From NCBI GenBank assembly GCA_963828505.1, contig CAWHFM010000019.1, forward strand, positions 74,532 to 138,531: DNA of 64,000 nucleotides, written 5' to 3'. The position numbers were made by a program, and so were the translations under genes. Each line of letters starts with the position of its first letter. Positions within the stretch are counted from its first letter, which is position 1. The stretch comes from Bog-473 sp963828505 (lineage in GTDB: Bacteria > Actinomycetota > Acidimicrobiia > Acidimicrobiales > RAAP-2). Positions 19,201 through 28,007 of the stretch are shown one piece after another. The notes below the pieces were generated by a model. That model did no database searches. It worked only from the letters and a program-made list of their open reading frames with translations, and was not told the origin of the DNA.

Positions 19201-19961
19201 ACGACGGACTTGAACAAGCCCCTCGAATCGAGCGTCCGCCACGCGCCGTCGGAGACCGAGCGGGCCCGGTTGGCCACCACCACGTGGTCGTGGAGCTGAG
19301 GATCCCCGGCCCTCGAATCCCAGTGGGTGAAGGCCGCGGCCACGACTCCTTCGACGTCTTCTTGGACCACGCCGTTGGTGCCCGAACGCGAGTGGAACAC
19401 CTCGCGCTCGGCGTAGGTGAGCACCACCTCGATCGCTTGACGGTGGCAGGCGTAAATCTGTGTCTTGGTCTCCTGGTCGGCCAATGCCCAGGCTGTCGAC
19501 ACCGACTTCGACGGTGAGAAGGTCAGGTCAAACCCGGCCACGGGCGTGCGGAAGGTTCCTCCCTTCGCCCGTTCCTCGGCCTCGATCCGGGCCGTTTGCT
19601 CGGCGCGCTCGGCACTGGTGTCGGTCGCCGGAATGGCGGCAATCCGGTCCGCTACCCGCTTTGCCAGGGAGAGGTGCGTGCGGTTGGGCTGGCGGCTGAG
19701 CGCTTCGCCGGTGATCGGGTCGGCGCACATCCCGAGCAGGTTGAACAGGTGCTGCTCGGTCACCGCCGAACCGGGCTCGACGCCGCGGCCGTCGTCGAGG
19801 CCGCCCAGGCCGGCGCCCAAGAAGACGCCCGGCGGTGTCCCCGACGTTGCGTAGTAGCGGGTCAGGTTGGAGGTGTGACCCGGGGCGCCGTCACCGACCG
19901 CGACCGACTCCATCAGGTAGCGATAGCCCGACCCGAGCGTCATCCGGCGTATCGAGATCAC
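16278..19961 (-). CDS. MobF (TrwC/TraI/TraA-type) relaxase-helicase
   Basis: 1227 aa from GTG 19961. The N-terminal relaxase domain (about 1-330) has the catalytic tyrosine region NLTRYYATSG and the HUH metal site DPQLHDHVVVANRA. The C-terminal half is a RecD-like SF1 helicase with Walker A LVGPAGTGKSTTMAVL, Walker B LVILDEASLAG, and AYASTAHRAQGRSVD as motif V. It nicks oriT and leads the transferred strand in conjugation. No coupling protein or type IV secretion genes are present, so the element would be mobilizable in trans, not self-transmissible. oriT was not located; the gap upstream of 19,961 is a candidate. Confidence 0.92.
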   Translation of the reverse strand: MISIRRMTLGSGYRYLMESVAVGDGAPGHTSNLTRYYATSGTPPGVFLGAGLGGLDDGRGVEPGSAVTEQHLFNLLGMCADPITGEALSRQPNRTHLSLAKRVADRIAAIPATDTSAERAEQTARIEAEERAKGGTFRTPVAGFDLTFSPSKSVSTAWALADQETKTQIYACHRQAIEVVLTYAEREVFHSRSGTNGVVQEDVEGVVAAAFTHWDSRAGDPQLHDHVVVANRARSVSDGAWRTLDSRGLFKSVVALSELHQGVLSDLLTNSLGWGWDGRARRHSEQPRFEVTGVSEALMAEFCQRSAAIDERKTILIGEFVAAHGRQPTSVEVLELRRRATLETRPAKEHHSLAELTAGWRRRAEGYIGDDQISWVAGLADRNDLPLLHAGDLADEILSDAAGVVVRTVAERRATFSRANVLAEVHRQLHGIRFASPDERIAVAEHTADLALAQSLLVSAPELHHTPERLRRADGTSRFRAKGHEVYTTATLLEAEARLLDAGRQIAGPSVTTGTVAAVAAVAAVNLPGRDVPVSIDQALAVEQIATSGRRLDVLVGPAGTGKSTTMAVLRAVWEAEHGPGSVLGLAPSAAAAEVLAAELGIDTENTAKWLYEHRQEAERLHRLEASRAELASPHLSPGQRSAARATVARTEAQLARWRLRSNQLVILDEASLAGTFVLDELVKAAGAAGAKVVLVGDDLQISAVEAGGMFAALVRDREGLAPALSEVRRFTHPWEKKASVELRQGSPDAIDTYAVHERISEGSRDEMLDALYLGWKEDTAAGRTSQMIAGDLGSVSELNRRARADRIAAGEVEERGLGVAGGGTAGVGDRVVTRQNDRRLGTGRGWVRNGDQWTVTSTHDDGSMTLRRVHGTGRVVLPADYVAEHVELAYASTAHRAQGRSVDTAHAMVSPTTTREVLYVSATRGREANRLYVDTHYDPDPQTSHQGTAEPVTARQVLAGVLRNEGADVAAHEVIRLRHDEAEGMERLSAEYLTLATLAQADRWEALLARSGLTAAQLEAVRTSEAHGPLLASFRDAEARDLDVEATFPRLVAGRSLADAADVAAVLHGRVDRWTQAASGLRRRTAGNLIAGLIPRVQGVSDPEMAQALAERDHAMEERARVVAVQGIESGQAWATALGAVPDDPARRARWLREVSTVAAYRDRWRITGERTIGSPSGVVSGEQNSERRLAHGAATRALAISHEAHVEQARADWEQRIDVAHGVEL

Positions 19962-20194
19962 CGCCTGCTCCCCTCGCCGGGACGGCCCTCGTCCCGCACC
20001 TATCAGAAGGGCGGACGACCACCACCGGCCCCTCGGGCAAGCCCGGTACTGCCTCGAATGCCATACGTGTCAAGCAAACTGATGTGGCTGATGGACGGCC
20101 GAGAAGGTCGCTGTGTGGTTCTGGAGGCACGTGCGGAACGTGAGTAAGCAGTGCGCGGTAAGTGGGGTGAGATGCGTTCGGCGTATTGGCAGCG

Positions 20195-20575
20195 TTGGCG
20201 CTGTGGACGGAGTCGGATGGTGGGGGATTGGGAGCGACGTCTGCGGGCCTTCCCGACAAGGTGACGCCGACAGGGCCCGTCACGACGGCACTGTCGGCGA
20301 AGCCGAACCAGGTGATGACCACTGCTGTGGCGCTCGCTCGGGGGACGCTGGACGGGGCGATGGCGTTCAACGTCGGGGTGGCGGTCACTCTCAGGCAGCG
20401 GGCGCACGTCGATGAGCCGTGGGAGGGGTTTGGTGACCGTGACCAAGTAGGACCCGGGGCTGGCCCCCGCCGGCACCGTGACGGTAGCGGTCATGGTGCC
20501 CGCTGCGCCCACCGAGACGCTCGACGCGTTGACGCCGGCCGAAAGGCCTGTGACCGCGAGGTGTCGCCGACCCCG
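20195..20575 (-). pseudogene. fragment of a secreted Ig-like/IPT-repeat protein
   Basis: Two minus-strand frames give adjacent beta-sandwich-like fragments: HLAVTGLSAGVNASSVSVGA with VTVPAGASPGSYLVTV, and TLNAIAPSSVPRAS with VVITWFGFADSAVVTGP. Such strings occur in large actinobacterial surface proteins with bacterial Ig-like or IPT/TIG domains. No start, signal peptide or single long frame exists, so this is a frameshifted remnant stranded between the relaxase and the integrase fragment. Confidence 0.55.
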
Positions 20576-20586
20576 AAGCCGCTTAC

Positions 20587-20865
20587 AGCGTCTGGGAGCC
20601 GGCTCGGTCCAAGATGTTCCCCCGCCGTGTCGACCTGAAGCCGAACGATCCCCGCCAACCCAAGCTGTCACAACTGCGCCGGCACGACCTCCGACACGCC
20701 GCCTGTTCATGGTGGCTCCGGGAAGGAGTCGATGCCGTCGTCTGCCAGCGCTGGTCCGGGCACCGGACCCTTTCGGTGTTCCTCGACATCTACCAGGGCG
20801 TGGCGCCCGGCCGAGAGGACGAGGGTGTCCAGCGGCTGGTCCGGAGCCTGGCCAGATCGGCATAG
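20587..20865 (+). pseudogene. 3' remnant of a second tyrosine integrase
   Basis: The fragment aligns with the last 90 or so residues of the intact integrase at 14,765-16,267 (from VWEPA onward). It keeps LRRHDLRHAACSWWLREG, WSGHRTL, FLDIYQGVAPGRE and the terminal RSLARSA. Everything before SVWEPA is missing and is replaced by the Ig-like remnant. It is a clear paralogue, diverged at many synonymous positions, so not a recent duplicate of the intact gene. Confidence 0.88.
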
Positions 20866-20927
20866 GTGTCACTGGACACGGGTCCGACGTGTCCGAGTCG
20901 GCGCCCGAGGACTCGGGACGCTCGTGC

Positions 20928-21172
20928 CTACTGCTCCAGCTCGCCCAACCATGCGTCGTACCAGTCGCGTCGCACCGGGATGTCTCCGTTGTGCAGGCGG
21001 ATCGACCGCGGGAACTACGGTGCTCCCCGGGCCGACCACTTGTAGGACGTCGAACTGGACACGCCGAGGTCAGCGGCGATCTCTCGGATGCTGAGCCAGC
21101 GCGCCTCCGTGCCTCCGTGGTGATCCCGCGTCTGTCGATCGCCGTCGACGCGATCTCGCGTGCCTGGGTCAT
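20928..21172 (-). pseudogene. excisionase (HTH, MerR/Xis-type), frameshifted and with internal amber
   Basis: The minus strand reads MTQAREIASTAIDRRGITTEA, then in another frame ARWLSIREIAADLGVSSSTS, YKWSARGAP, an in-frame TAG at 21015-21017, and RLHNGDIPVRRDWYDAW to a stop at 20928. The helix-turn-helix and the ending are typical of actinobacterial excisionases. The frame break coincides with an 8-bp tandem duplication at 21104-21119; removing one copy joins the frames cleanly as ITTEARWLSIREI. It partnered the remnant integrase just upstream. Confidence 0.75.
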
Positions 21173-21190
21173 GGTTTCCCCCATTGTGAC

Positions 21191-21617
21191 GCGCTCGCGG
21201 ATCTCGTGAGGATCACCAACGATTGTGCGGTTGGGCCAATTGGGCGGGAGCGCCATGGATCCGATGGCTGGAAAATGTGATTCGGTCACTGACGCGTGAC
21301 CTCCCCTGGCTCGTTGTCGAACGTCTACCCGTTGGCCGACACACGATCACGGACCGTCCTTGCGCCCGTATCCGCGGTGGTTCACCACCGGGAGAGCGCT
21401 TGACCCCGTGGCCAGCCGCTGAGCGGCCCGGTCTTTGCCGTGGGCCCGGAGCCCCGCAGACAGCTTTGCCTACGCCCCGTACTTCGGGGCTAGTGGTCCA
21501 ACGTTGTCATGGATGCCATTCGGGGACACCCTCGGCCTTCGTTATGTCCGCCAGAGTTCCGTTGCGCCACTGTCCCCCAATTCGGGTTCGGGGGCGGTGT
21601 ACGGATGACTCGGCTGA
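21191..21617. other. 427-bp stretch without a supported gene
   Basis: Short open frames are present on both strands but none has a recognisable protein, ribosome binding site or signal peptide. It separates the recombination remnants from the small cargo genes. Confidence 0.5.
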
Positions 21618-22329
21618 CTATTCGTGCCACCGTTCAGTCGCATCGAGTCGTCGCTTCCATTCAGCGACCCCAGCGGGTAACTCGGATGCCTCGCAGTAAT
21701 CGAGGTAATGGCGGCACTGCCGAACCATACCGAACCATGGAAGCCTGACGGTCCGACCAGTTGCAAGAGAGACCAGATGCTGCAAAGAGTTCGGGTAGGT
21801 CGTCCTGAGCATCCGGGTGGTGCATTCGGATGATCCACTCCGACCATGCGAGGTCCTCTATCGGAGAACCAAAGTGTGCCATCTCCCAGTCGAGAACTCC
21901 CGCAACGTGCGTAACGTCAGAGCTGAACAACGTGTTCTGTGGTCCGAAGTCTCCGTGGACGATCACGTCGCCCCTACCTTTGAGACCAGGAACGATGGAG
22001 GGATCAAGCGCCTGAAGCTTGGCCAACTGGGTGCCGGTCATCCGGAGGACAATCGCTCCGAGGCCTTGGTCGATGAGTTCTTGGCCGTGACGACCTACGA
22101 CCGCGCTGAGGAGGAGCATCGGAGCGGAACGATCAAACTGGACGACTTCGGGCAGGGGGTAGTGCCCGTATAGTCGGGTCAGACTCGTGAACTCGCGTTC
22201 AGCCCGAACGAACGCATCGGCGCCCTCGTATCGCTTCTCTATACGATTCCCGACACGGCGGGTCCGGTTCGTGTATCCGTGAGCCAGACGCTCCACCGCA
22301 GAGATTGTCGCTGAGGGTGGGCTTGCCAC
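21618..22329 (-). pseudogene. aminoglycoside/choline phosphotransferase-family kinase, frameshifted near the 3' end
   Basis: Protein-kinase-like fold: ERLAHGYTNRT as the nucleotide loop, IEKRYEG with the ATP-anchoring Lys, catalytic loop VIVHGDFGPQNTLF (HxDxxxxN) and metal-binding VLDWEMAHFG. The first frame ends SMVRYGSAVPP. The other frame continues as QCRHYLDYCEASELP and AGVAEWKRRLDATERW, the natural C-terminus. The switch lies on a 10-bp tandem duplication at 21720-21739; removing one copy restores MVRQCRHYLDY. All catalytic residues precede the break, so a protein with an altered tail might still be active. The substrate may be an antibiotic or a metabolite. Confidence 0.8.
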
Positions 22330-22433
22330 GCAACCGGCGTACGGGGCTAGTACCAGTGCACGCGACCGACCTGAGGGTCCCGTTCACTCAGGCGGCCGTG
22401 TTCATCGGCCTTGGGGTCAGACTCCTCGATTCG

Positions 22434-23312
22434 TCAGAGGGTGCCGATGGAAACGCCCAGGCTCCGCTCGAAGAACCCGACTGACGCTCGAACGTAGGCC
22501 TCGGGCCACTCGGCTCCTGTGAGTTCGGCCAACCGGCGGCCCCTGGGAAGGAAGATGCGCGCCAAGGCCATGTAGCCCTCAATGACCGAGTCGATGGTGG
22601 CCTCCAGCGGAGGGAGCGACACCAGCAACTGGTTCTGCTCCTCGGTGAGATAGTTGCGCAATCGCTTGGTAAACGGGAACGGGTTCCCGAACTGGTGCTC
22701 TCGTGTGCCGCTCCGCCCGCGTTCTGCGAGCAGGAGCGAGACGAGGGCTACGTCTCGTACCATGATCACTCCGTTGGAGGCGGGGATCACTTCGTCGCGC
22801 CCGATGACGGAGACCATGTTGCCCAGCATGTAGAGGAAGAGCTCGACTGCTGCGAGTGGAAAGAACGGATCACCTTGACGATCCGGCCGAGCAATGGGCT
22901 CGGTCGGCAAGATGCCGGCCTTGTCGAGCAGCGGCACCATGCCTTCGACCGTCTTCGGATCGACCGCCGACCGTGGGTTGAAGACGACGTCGAAGTGCAA
23001 CCACTCCGGGGTGATGCACACACCCCCGGCACTGAAGACGAACGGCTTGATGTATGCGGTGGGTGCGATGGCGTTGGCGACGTCCTTCCAGGTGGCCTCC
23101 ACATCCTCGGCGGCGTCGTCTCGGATGGTGAACTGCAGATCGACATCGCTCCAGGCATCCCCGGTCCCGACGGCGAATCCTCCGACCAGGTAGACAGCCA
23201 AGATCCGGTCGTCTTCAGCGGCAACAGTCTTGGCTCGTTCGATCAGGGCCTTTTGTGGTTCGACCGTGGCCGCCCGGAGCCCTTCGAGCGAATGCTGACT
23301 GACGTAGTCCAT
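22434..23312 (-). CDS. nucleotidyltransferase-domain protein
   Basis: 292 aa. The pol-beta-type nucleotidyltransferase motif AVYLVGGFAVGTGDAWSDVD is at residues about 38-58, with the DxD metal pair (DVDLQF). A further acidic residue lies at LHFDVVFNP. The C-terminal half is helical, resembling the substrate domain of streptomycin/kanamycin-type adenylyltransferases, but no close family could be named. It sits beside the APH-like kinase, so a small resistance-like cargo is possible; this is an inference. Confidence 0.7.
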   Translation of the reverse strand: MDYVSQHSLEGLRAATVEPQKALIERAKTVAAEDDRILAVYLVGGFAVGTGDAWSDVDLQFTIRDDAAEDVEATWKDVANAIAPTAYIKPFVFSAGGVCITPEWLHFDVVFNPRSAVDPKTVEGMVPLLDKAGILPTEPIARPDRQGDPFFPLAAVELFLYMLGNMVSVIGRDEVIPASNGVIMVRDVALVSLLLAERGRSGTREHQFGNPFPFTKRLRNYLTEEQNQLLVSLPPLEATIDSVIEGYMALARIFLPRGRRLAELTGAEWPEAYVRASVGFFERSLGVSIGTL

Positions 23313-23925
23313 GAGTCCGCCTCCGCTGAAATGACGTGATCTGGTCTATAACCAGCGCGGGACCAGGGTCCAATTGGCCGACCGATTGGGGTATCCCCGA
23401 GGATTCGTTTGATGCGGGTTATCCAATAGCAAACTGCTTCCTCGGTGGGGCCAGCGCGGTGCCAATGGGGGATGAAACATTGATTCCCCAGCGGTCCGGA
23501 ACGGCCTCTGAGCCATGGGCCATCTTCCGCCGCCATCCCTTCGGTGCCGAGGTTGGACAGCATTCAGCCCATGTCTCGTAGCGGCGTTCGAAACGTGGCC
23601 TCAAGCCACGAACCCGCAGCTCAGAGAGTCGACAGGCCAGATCTGCTCCGGATCACTGGTTCAGTCAACCACCGGTGTGGCGAAGCCGACAGGGATGCTC
23701 ACGATAGTAAGGAGAGGGACAGCTATGACCGAGCTACTGCGTCGCGAACCGGCGTACGGGGCGACCCCAGAGCACAGCGGTCGGTGAACTCATGGGGGCA
23801 CTGGACCCCGCCGATATCGGCACAACCAGATGCTCACCTCTCGGCGGCGTGCAACTGCCAGGTCACCGGGACGCCCCTCATTTCGTGCTCTTGCCCTCAC
23901 CGTTGCCAGGGCGAATAATCTCAGC
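23313..23925. other. 613-bp stretch without a supported gene
   Basis: Several short overlapping frames occur, none with recognisable content. A 20-codon frame at 23,725-23,787 follows a GGAGAGGGA motif, but its product is too short to judge. A 16-bp sequence at 23747-23762 repeats 22332-22347 exactly. Confidence 0.4.
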
Positions 23926-24477
23926 ATGCCAGCGACCGTCATTGACCCGAACGGCACGTGGCGCAAAGTTGAAGAGCGCCTCACGGTGGAGAGCGATCCA
24001 CGGCTTCGGCGGAACCTCGAGGTCGTCCTCGAACATATGAAGGCAGAGGCCGTCGGGGATCTCGACCGCCTCATGGCCACGGTGTCCGAGGCCGCCCACT
24101 GGCACGCCTACGGATCGCCCCTGGAGAACAGCCCCGAAAGCAAGCCCACCGTGCGGCAGTACTACGAGGGCATCATTGCATCGGGGATCAGCCGCCTTGA
24201 GTTCGATATAGACCGGCTGGTCGTCGACAGGGACTGCGTCGTCACTGAGGGGACCATGCGCATGGCATGGCCGGGCGCGACGCTCGCTGCCGTGGGCATC
24301 GCGGTCGAGGACGAGTCGGCCTCCTACCTCTATGAGGCGCGGATGGCGACGTTCTGGATGTTCGACGATCAAGGATTCGTGCGCGCTGAGGACACCTATA
24401 CGGGGTCGGACGGGCTTGTCGGTATCGCGGACCGACGACTCAAATCGGGAGCCGTCCTTGCTGTCGGGTCGGTGTAA
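23926..24477 (+). CDS. NTF2-like / SnoaL-type protein
   Basis: 183 aa from ATG 23926. The pattern HMKAEAVGDLDRLMATVSE, AHWHAYGSP, VRQYYEGII, then beta strands with EGTMRMAWPG and ARMATFWMFDD, is that of a cone-shaped SnoaL-like fold. A Trp-His pair sits where the family pocket lies. Such proteins include small-molecule isomerases and binding proteins; substrate unknown. It is single-domain and cytoplasmic, with no signal peptide. Confidence 0.65.
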   Translation: MPATVIDPNGTWRKVEERLTVESDPRLRRNLEVVLEHMKAEAVGDLDRLMATVSEAAHWHAYGSPLENSPESKPTVRQYYEGIIASGISRLEFDIDRLVVDRDCVVTEGTMRMAWPGATLAAVGIAVEDESASYLYEARMATFWMFDDQGFVRAEDTYTGSDGLVGIADRRLKSGAVLAVGSV

Positions 24478-24531
24478 ACATCGCTCCGGCGCATGGCAGC
24501 TGTTGAAAAGTAGCCTCGCTACGCTCTGGCT

Positions 24532-24927
24532 GTGTCGACAATCAGTACAGGGACTATGGGATGGCTTCGCACGTCCGTGGGGATCGCTTTGATGGTCGCA
24601 CCCGGCGCTCCCATGCGTCTCGCCGGTACCGAATCGCCGACAGGTACCGCCCTTCTTCTGATGAGGACGATAGGCATCCGAGATCTCGTGCTGGGCCTGG
24701 GGACGGTGTCCGCGTCACGATCAAATGATCAATCCGATGCTCGCCGTTGGGTGAACGCAACCGTGGCGAGCGATGCGCTCGACACGGTCGTCAGTCTGGT
24801 GGCTATGCGGTCGATCGGAAGACGAGATTCCTTGTTCGCCGCGGCTCTAGCACTTGGGTTCGTCTGCGGAGACCTCGACGCTCTGCGAACTGCCACCGAA
24901 CAACAGGACAGCCAGCACAACATCTAA
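24532..24927 (+). CDS. small membrane protein (DUF4267-like)
   Basis: 131 aa from GTG 24532. Hydrophobic helices at about residues 10-25, 40-60, 80-95 and 100-115, with GIRDLVLGLGTV in the second, resemble four-helix DUF4267-type membrane proteins of actinobacteria. Transport or enzymatic role unknown. It follows the SnoaL-like gene by 54 bp on the same strand, so they may be co-transcribed. Confidence 0.55.
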   Translation: MSTISTGTMGWLRTSVGIALMVAPGAPMRLAGTESPTGTALLLMRTIGIRDLVLGLGTVSASRSNDQSDARRWVNATVASDALDTVVSLVAMRSIGRRDSLFAAALALGFVCGDLDALRTATEQQDSQHNI

Positions 24928-25088
24928 CCGCCACGTCGCTGGCGCTCTCTTTCAAACCCGTTTTGCGTGTCGCTCTGAACGCGCACCTCCGGCGAAGTGA
25001 ACTCACCTCGGAGCCAGCCCGGATCGGCACCTACACGGCGTCGTCGGATGGACCAACGCCGTCCGCTGCGGTGGATGGCTCCGAGGCC

Positions 25089-26183
25089 TCAATCGGGCGG
25101 CGTCGCAGGCTGTTGCCACCTGGTTTCCCATTGTCCCTCTAACGATCCACCGATGGCTTCCTCCATGGTGTTTTGCGGAATGTGAATCAGCTGCGAGGCC
25201 CAGGCATTTAGCAGGGATTCCGAGATCCGAATGGGAACCTCAGCGATCAGGGCCACGTTGACAGCATCACTCGGCAGCGCATCGATTTGGACGGCCCCAG
25301 CGGGCGTGCTTAGAACGATCTCTGCCAAGTACGTCATCGCCACGAAGTCTGTGATCCGCACTTCGGTGATAGTTGCCTTGGTCGCCTCAACGAGGCTGAC
25401 GCAGAGCTGGTACGTCATCGGCCTGGGAAATTCGACCGATTCGAGGGTGGACACCATTGCCCGACCTTCCGGGGCGCCAACGAAGATGACCAAACGACGA
25501 TCTCCAGAGGTCTCCTTCAGAGTCAAGGCGTGAGCGCGACGCACGGGATCATTCGCAGCCAGGCTGCGAACCTCCAAAAGGGATGCCTCGACATACGTGT
25601 CGCTATCTGTTGGGGACACGGCCACCTCCTCTGTTTCGTCGATGAGATCAGAAAGAGTCTTGGTGAGGTTCTCTCGTGCTTGATGAAGCCGTGCCTTCAC
25701 AGCCCCAGGCCGGATCCTAAGTTCACGTGCTGCTTCGGCATGACTGAGACCCTGCCGATAGAAGGCAAGCACTGCCTCGCGCTGACCGAGCGGTAGTTCG
25801 CGGATCGCTTCGCGCACCCGTTGCGCCACCTCTGCCGCATCGGCCAGATCTTCGGGTCCCGCACCAATATCGACAACGTCGTCGGAGAGTGGAGCGGTAG
25901 CGACCTCGCGTATCAAACGGCGGGCGACATTGAGGGCGATCCCGGCGTACCAGGAACCGAATCGTTCTGGAGACCTCAGCCGCGGCAATCCGATTAACGC
26001 TGCGACCGTTGCCTCTTGAAGGACGTCCGCGATCAAAGTGGGATCTTGGAGCAACCGCAGGGTGACTGACGTGGCCATTTTCACATGTCGGCCGACCAGT
26101 ACCGCAAAGGCGGACTTGTCGCCGCTCAGGGCCGACTTCACTAGGACCACGTCGGGAGCGTCAGGATATTCGCGGCAGGCCAC
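25089..26183 (-). CDS. ECF-type sigma-70 factor fused to a bifunctional-nuclease (DUF151/BFN) domain
   Basis: 364 aa from GTG 26183. Residues about 1-175 are an ECF sigma factor: sigma2 block LLQDPTLIADVLQEATVAAL with RFGSWYAGIALNVARR, and a sigma4 helix-turn-helix LPLGQREAVLAFYRQGLSHAEAA. Residues about 190-345 are a BFN/DUF151 domain: RRLVIFVGAPEGRAM, RPMTYQLCVSLVEA, TDFVAMTYLAEIVL and IDALPSDAVNVAL. BFN domains are small nucleases or regulatory folds linked to stress in plants and bacteria. There is no separate anti-sigma gene next door, so the C-terminal domain may itself be the sensing or controlling part (inference). Confidence 0.85.
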   Translation of the reverse strand: MACREYPDAPDVVLVKSALSGDKSAFAVLVGRHVKMATSVTLRLLQDPTLIADVLQEATVAALIGLPRLRSPERFGSWYAGIALNVARRLIREVATAPLSDDVVDIGAGPEDLADAAEVAQRVREAIRELPLGQREAVLAFYRQGLSHAEAARELRIRPGAVKARLHQARENLTKTLSDLIDETEEVAVSPTDSDTYVEASLLEVRSLAANDPVRRAHALTLKETSGDRRLVIFVGAPEGRAMVSTLESVEFPRPMTYQLCVSLVEATKATITEVRITDFVAMTYLAEIVLSTPAGAVQIDALPSDAVNVALIAEVPIRISESLLNAWASQLIHIPQNTMEEAIGGSLEGQWETRWQQPATPPD

Positions 26184-26213
26184 AGCTGATAGTGCCTCAA
26201 ATGCATCGGTGGG

Positions 26214-26843
26214 TTAGCTGCACGTCCACGCTGAGACGAGATCAGTGACCAATTCTGGTATGTCGGTCACCATGTATCCGGCGTTTAGCCACCCCGTGGC
26301 GAAGTTCTGCTCGCGAATCGGCGACACCTGCTGTCCCGGTTGACGTTCCCCAGCGAGAACCATCTTCGGGCGCTGCGGCGGGCGCCCCTCGACTTGCTCG
26401 GGGTAGGCCTCGATGAGCCCACCTCCAGCATCGTGGATGGCGGCCAGTGCGGCGCTGAGGGCGGCCCGCGCAACCCCACTGCGTCGGTGCCCGCTTCCAG
26501 TGAAGATGCAACCGATCCGCCAGTCGGGCATCTCGCCCAGGTCCTTGGCATAGGCTTTCGGGTTGTTGATGTTCGGAAGCTCCACTGGCGACCCGTACTG
26601 GCACCAGCCGACGCATTCATCGCCGTCGTAAACGAGGACCTGGTGCACCGTTCCGTTGCGAACATGGGCTTGTTTTGCCAGACGGTTCCCAGAGACGGTA
26701 TGGCCTTTGCCGACGCCCTCTGGGTGGAAACCCATGCACCAGCAGCCGCCCCAGACCCCGTTGTTCGCCTCCACCAGACGGACAAAGTCGTCCCAGGTTT
26801 CAGGACTGAGCGGCCGCGTCACATAGGAGCTGACCGGTGCCAT
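26214..26843 (-). CDS. GNAT-like N-acetyltransferase
   Basis: 209 aa from the ATG at 26843; a GTG at 26900 would add 19 residues. Features are WGGCWCMGFHPEG, QVLVYDGDECVGWCQYG, then WRIGCIFTGSGHRRSGVARA matching the GNAT acetyl-CoA loop, and a C-terminal REQNFATGWLNAGY. This pattern is widespread in actinobacterial proteins of unknown substrate. No operon partner. Confidence 0.7.
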   Translation of the reverse strand: MAPVSSYVTRPLSPETWDDFVRLVEANNGVWGGCWCMGFHPEGVGKGHTVSGNRLAKQAHVRNGTVHQVLVYDGDECVGWCQYGSPVELPNINNPKAYAKDLGEMPDWRIGCIFTGSGHRRSGVARAALSAALAAIHDAGGGLIEAYPEQVEGRPPQRPKMVLAGERQPGQQVSPIREQNFATGWLNAGYMVTDIPELVTDLVSAWTCS

Positions 26844-26920
26844 CCATCCATTATGTCCAGCAGTCGTGGCTGGCTTCAGAGTAAAGCGACTCTTTGTCAC
26901 CTGATCTGCGTCGCTGTGCG

Positions 26921-27300
26921 TCAGTCGATCTCGCGGCAGAGACAGAACGGGTGGCCGTCTGGATCGAACATGACCCGGACGTTCGCCTGGGGCTGGATCT
27001 CCGCCAGCTCGGCGCCGAGGCTCTCGGCGCCGGCGATGGCCGCATCGAGATCGTCGACCTGAACGTCGAGTGCATCATCGTCCGCTGCTGACCCGTCACG
27101 GGGCGGCCAGACCGATCGGACGTAGTCCTCGGCGAGTTGGAAGACCATGTACACCGACTCCTGGGGAGGTCTTTACAACCGACGTGCCCGGCTCGTGATG
27201 GATGACCGACCAGTCCAGGAGCTGTGAGTAGAAGCCGGCAACCGCCGCCGGGCCGGAGACTCGATGGCCGTGCCCCACCACATGCTCCCCGCCCGACCCC
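26921..27300 (-). pseudogene. VOC-superfamily (glyoxalase-like) protein, frameshifted
   Basis: The C-terminal half reads YMVFQLAEDYVRSVWPP, LDVQVDDLDAAIAGAESLGA, MFDPDGHPFCLCREID, a complete VOC module ending typical of actinobacterial glyoxalase-like proteins. The N-terminal half, SGPAAVAGFYSQLLDWSV, is in another frame, and the joining segment near 27,155-27,175 is out of register. No uninterrupted gene exists. Confidence 0.7.
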
Positions 27301-28007
27301 TCATGCGAAGATCAAACGATCCATCTCGGACGGCCGGCGGTCCGCCCGACGACTCGCCGAGGCGCTCGTAGTCGGCCATCTGTCGGCCGGTCCTTGACTC
27401 GCGCCCAGGAGCCGTTCGTGTAGCCGATCCGCTGTGGACAACCAGCCTCTCACTGAGCGAGGCAGTTCGGATCGTCGGCCGGGTCGGGGATGCCGAAGAT
27501 GGACGAGCGATGCCATCGGAGCGAGACTGAGGCGGTGGATCTAATTGCTTCGCTGCATCAATGGCACACGGACGGTTGTGTTCTGCTTCCCGGTTACCTG
27601 TCAGCAGCCCAGATCCAGCCCGGCGTTTCTGAGTTGGGTCATCTTTTTCCGACGGCTCATGAGTTTCACGCTGCGACCGACGAACACCGAAACGCACGAT
27701 TTGGGGACGAGTACGGCGGGATCGATGATTTCCCGTTCAAGAACACTGAGTTGAATCTCCTGGCGGTACACGACGACTTCGTGATGCTCGCTTCGACCCT
27801 CCTCGGAACAGATCAACTACGCGTCTACTCGATTGAAGCTTGGGCAAAGTACACCGGCGCAGCCGACTACGACCAGCACCACCATCGGGACTATCTCAGC
27901 CAGACAATGGTGTTCCCATCCCAAGACCTTCGGTATAAGCAGGTCGAGATGTTTCTCTATCTCTCAGATGTTCCTCCAGAGTTGGGTCCGCCCTCGTTCG
28001 TTCCGCG

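Noticed and set aside
21618..23312. A complete antibiotic-resistance cassette
   Set aside because: The kinase is frameshifted and neither gene matches a specific resistance enzyme closely enough to name a drug.
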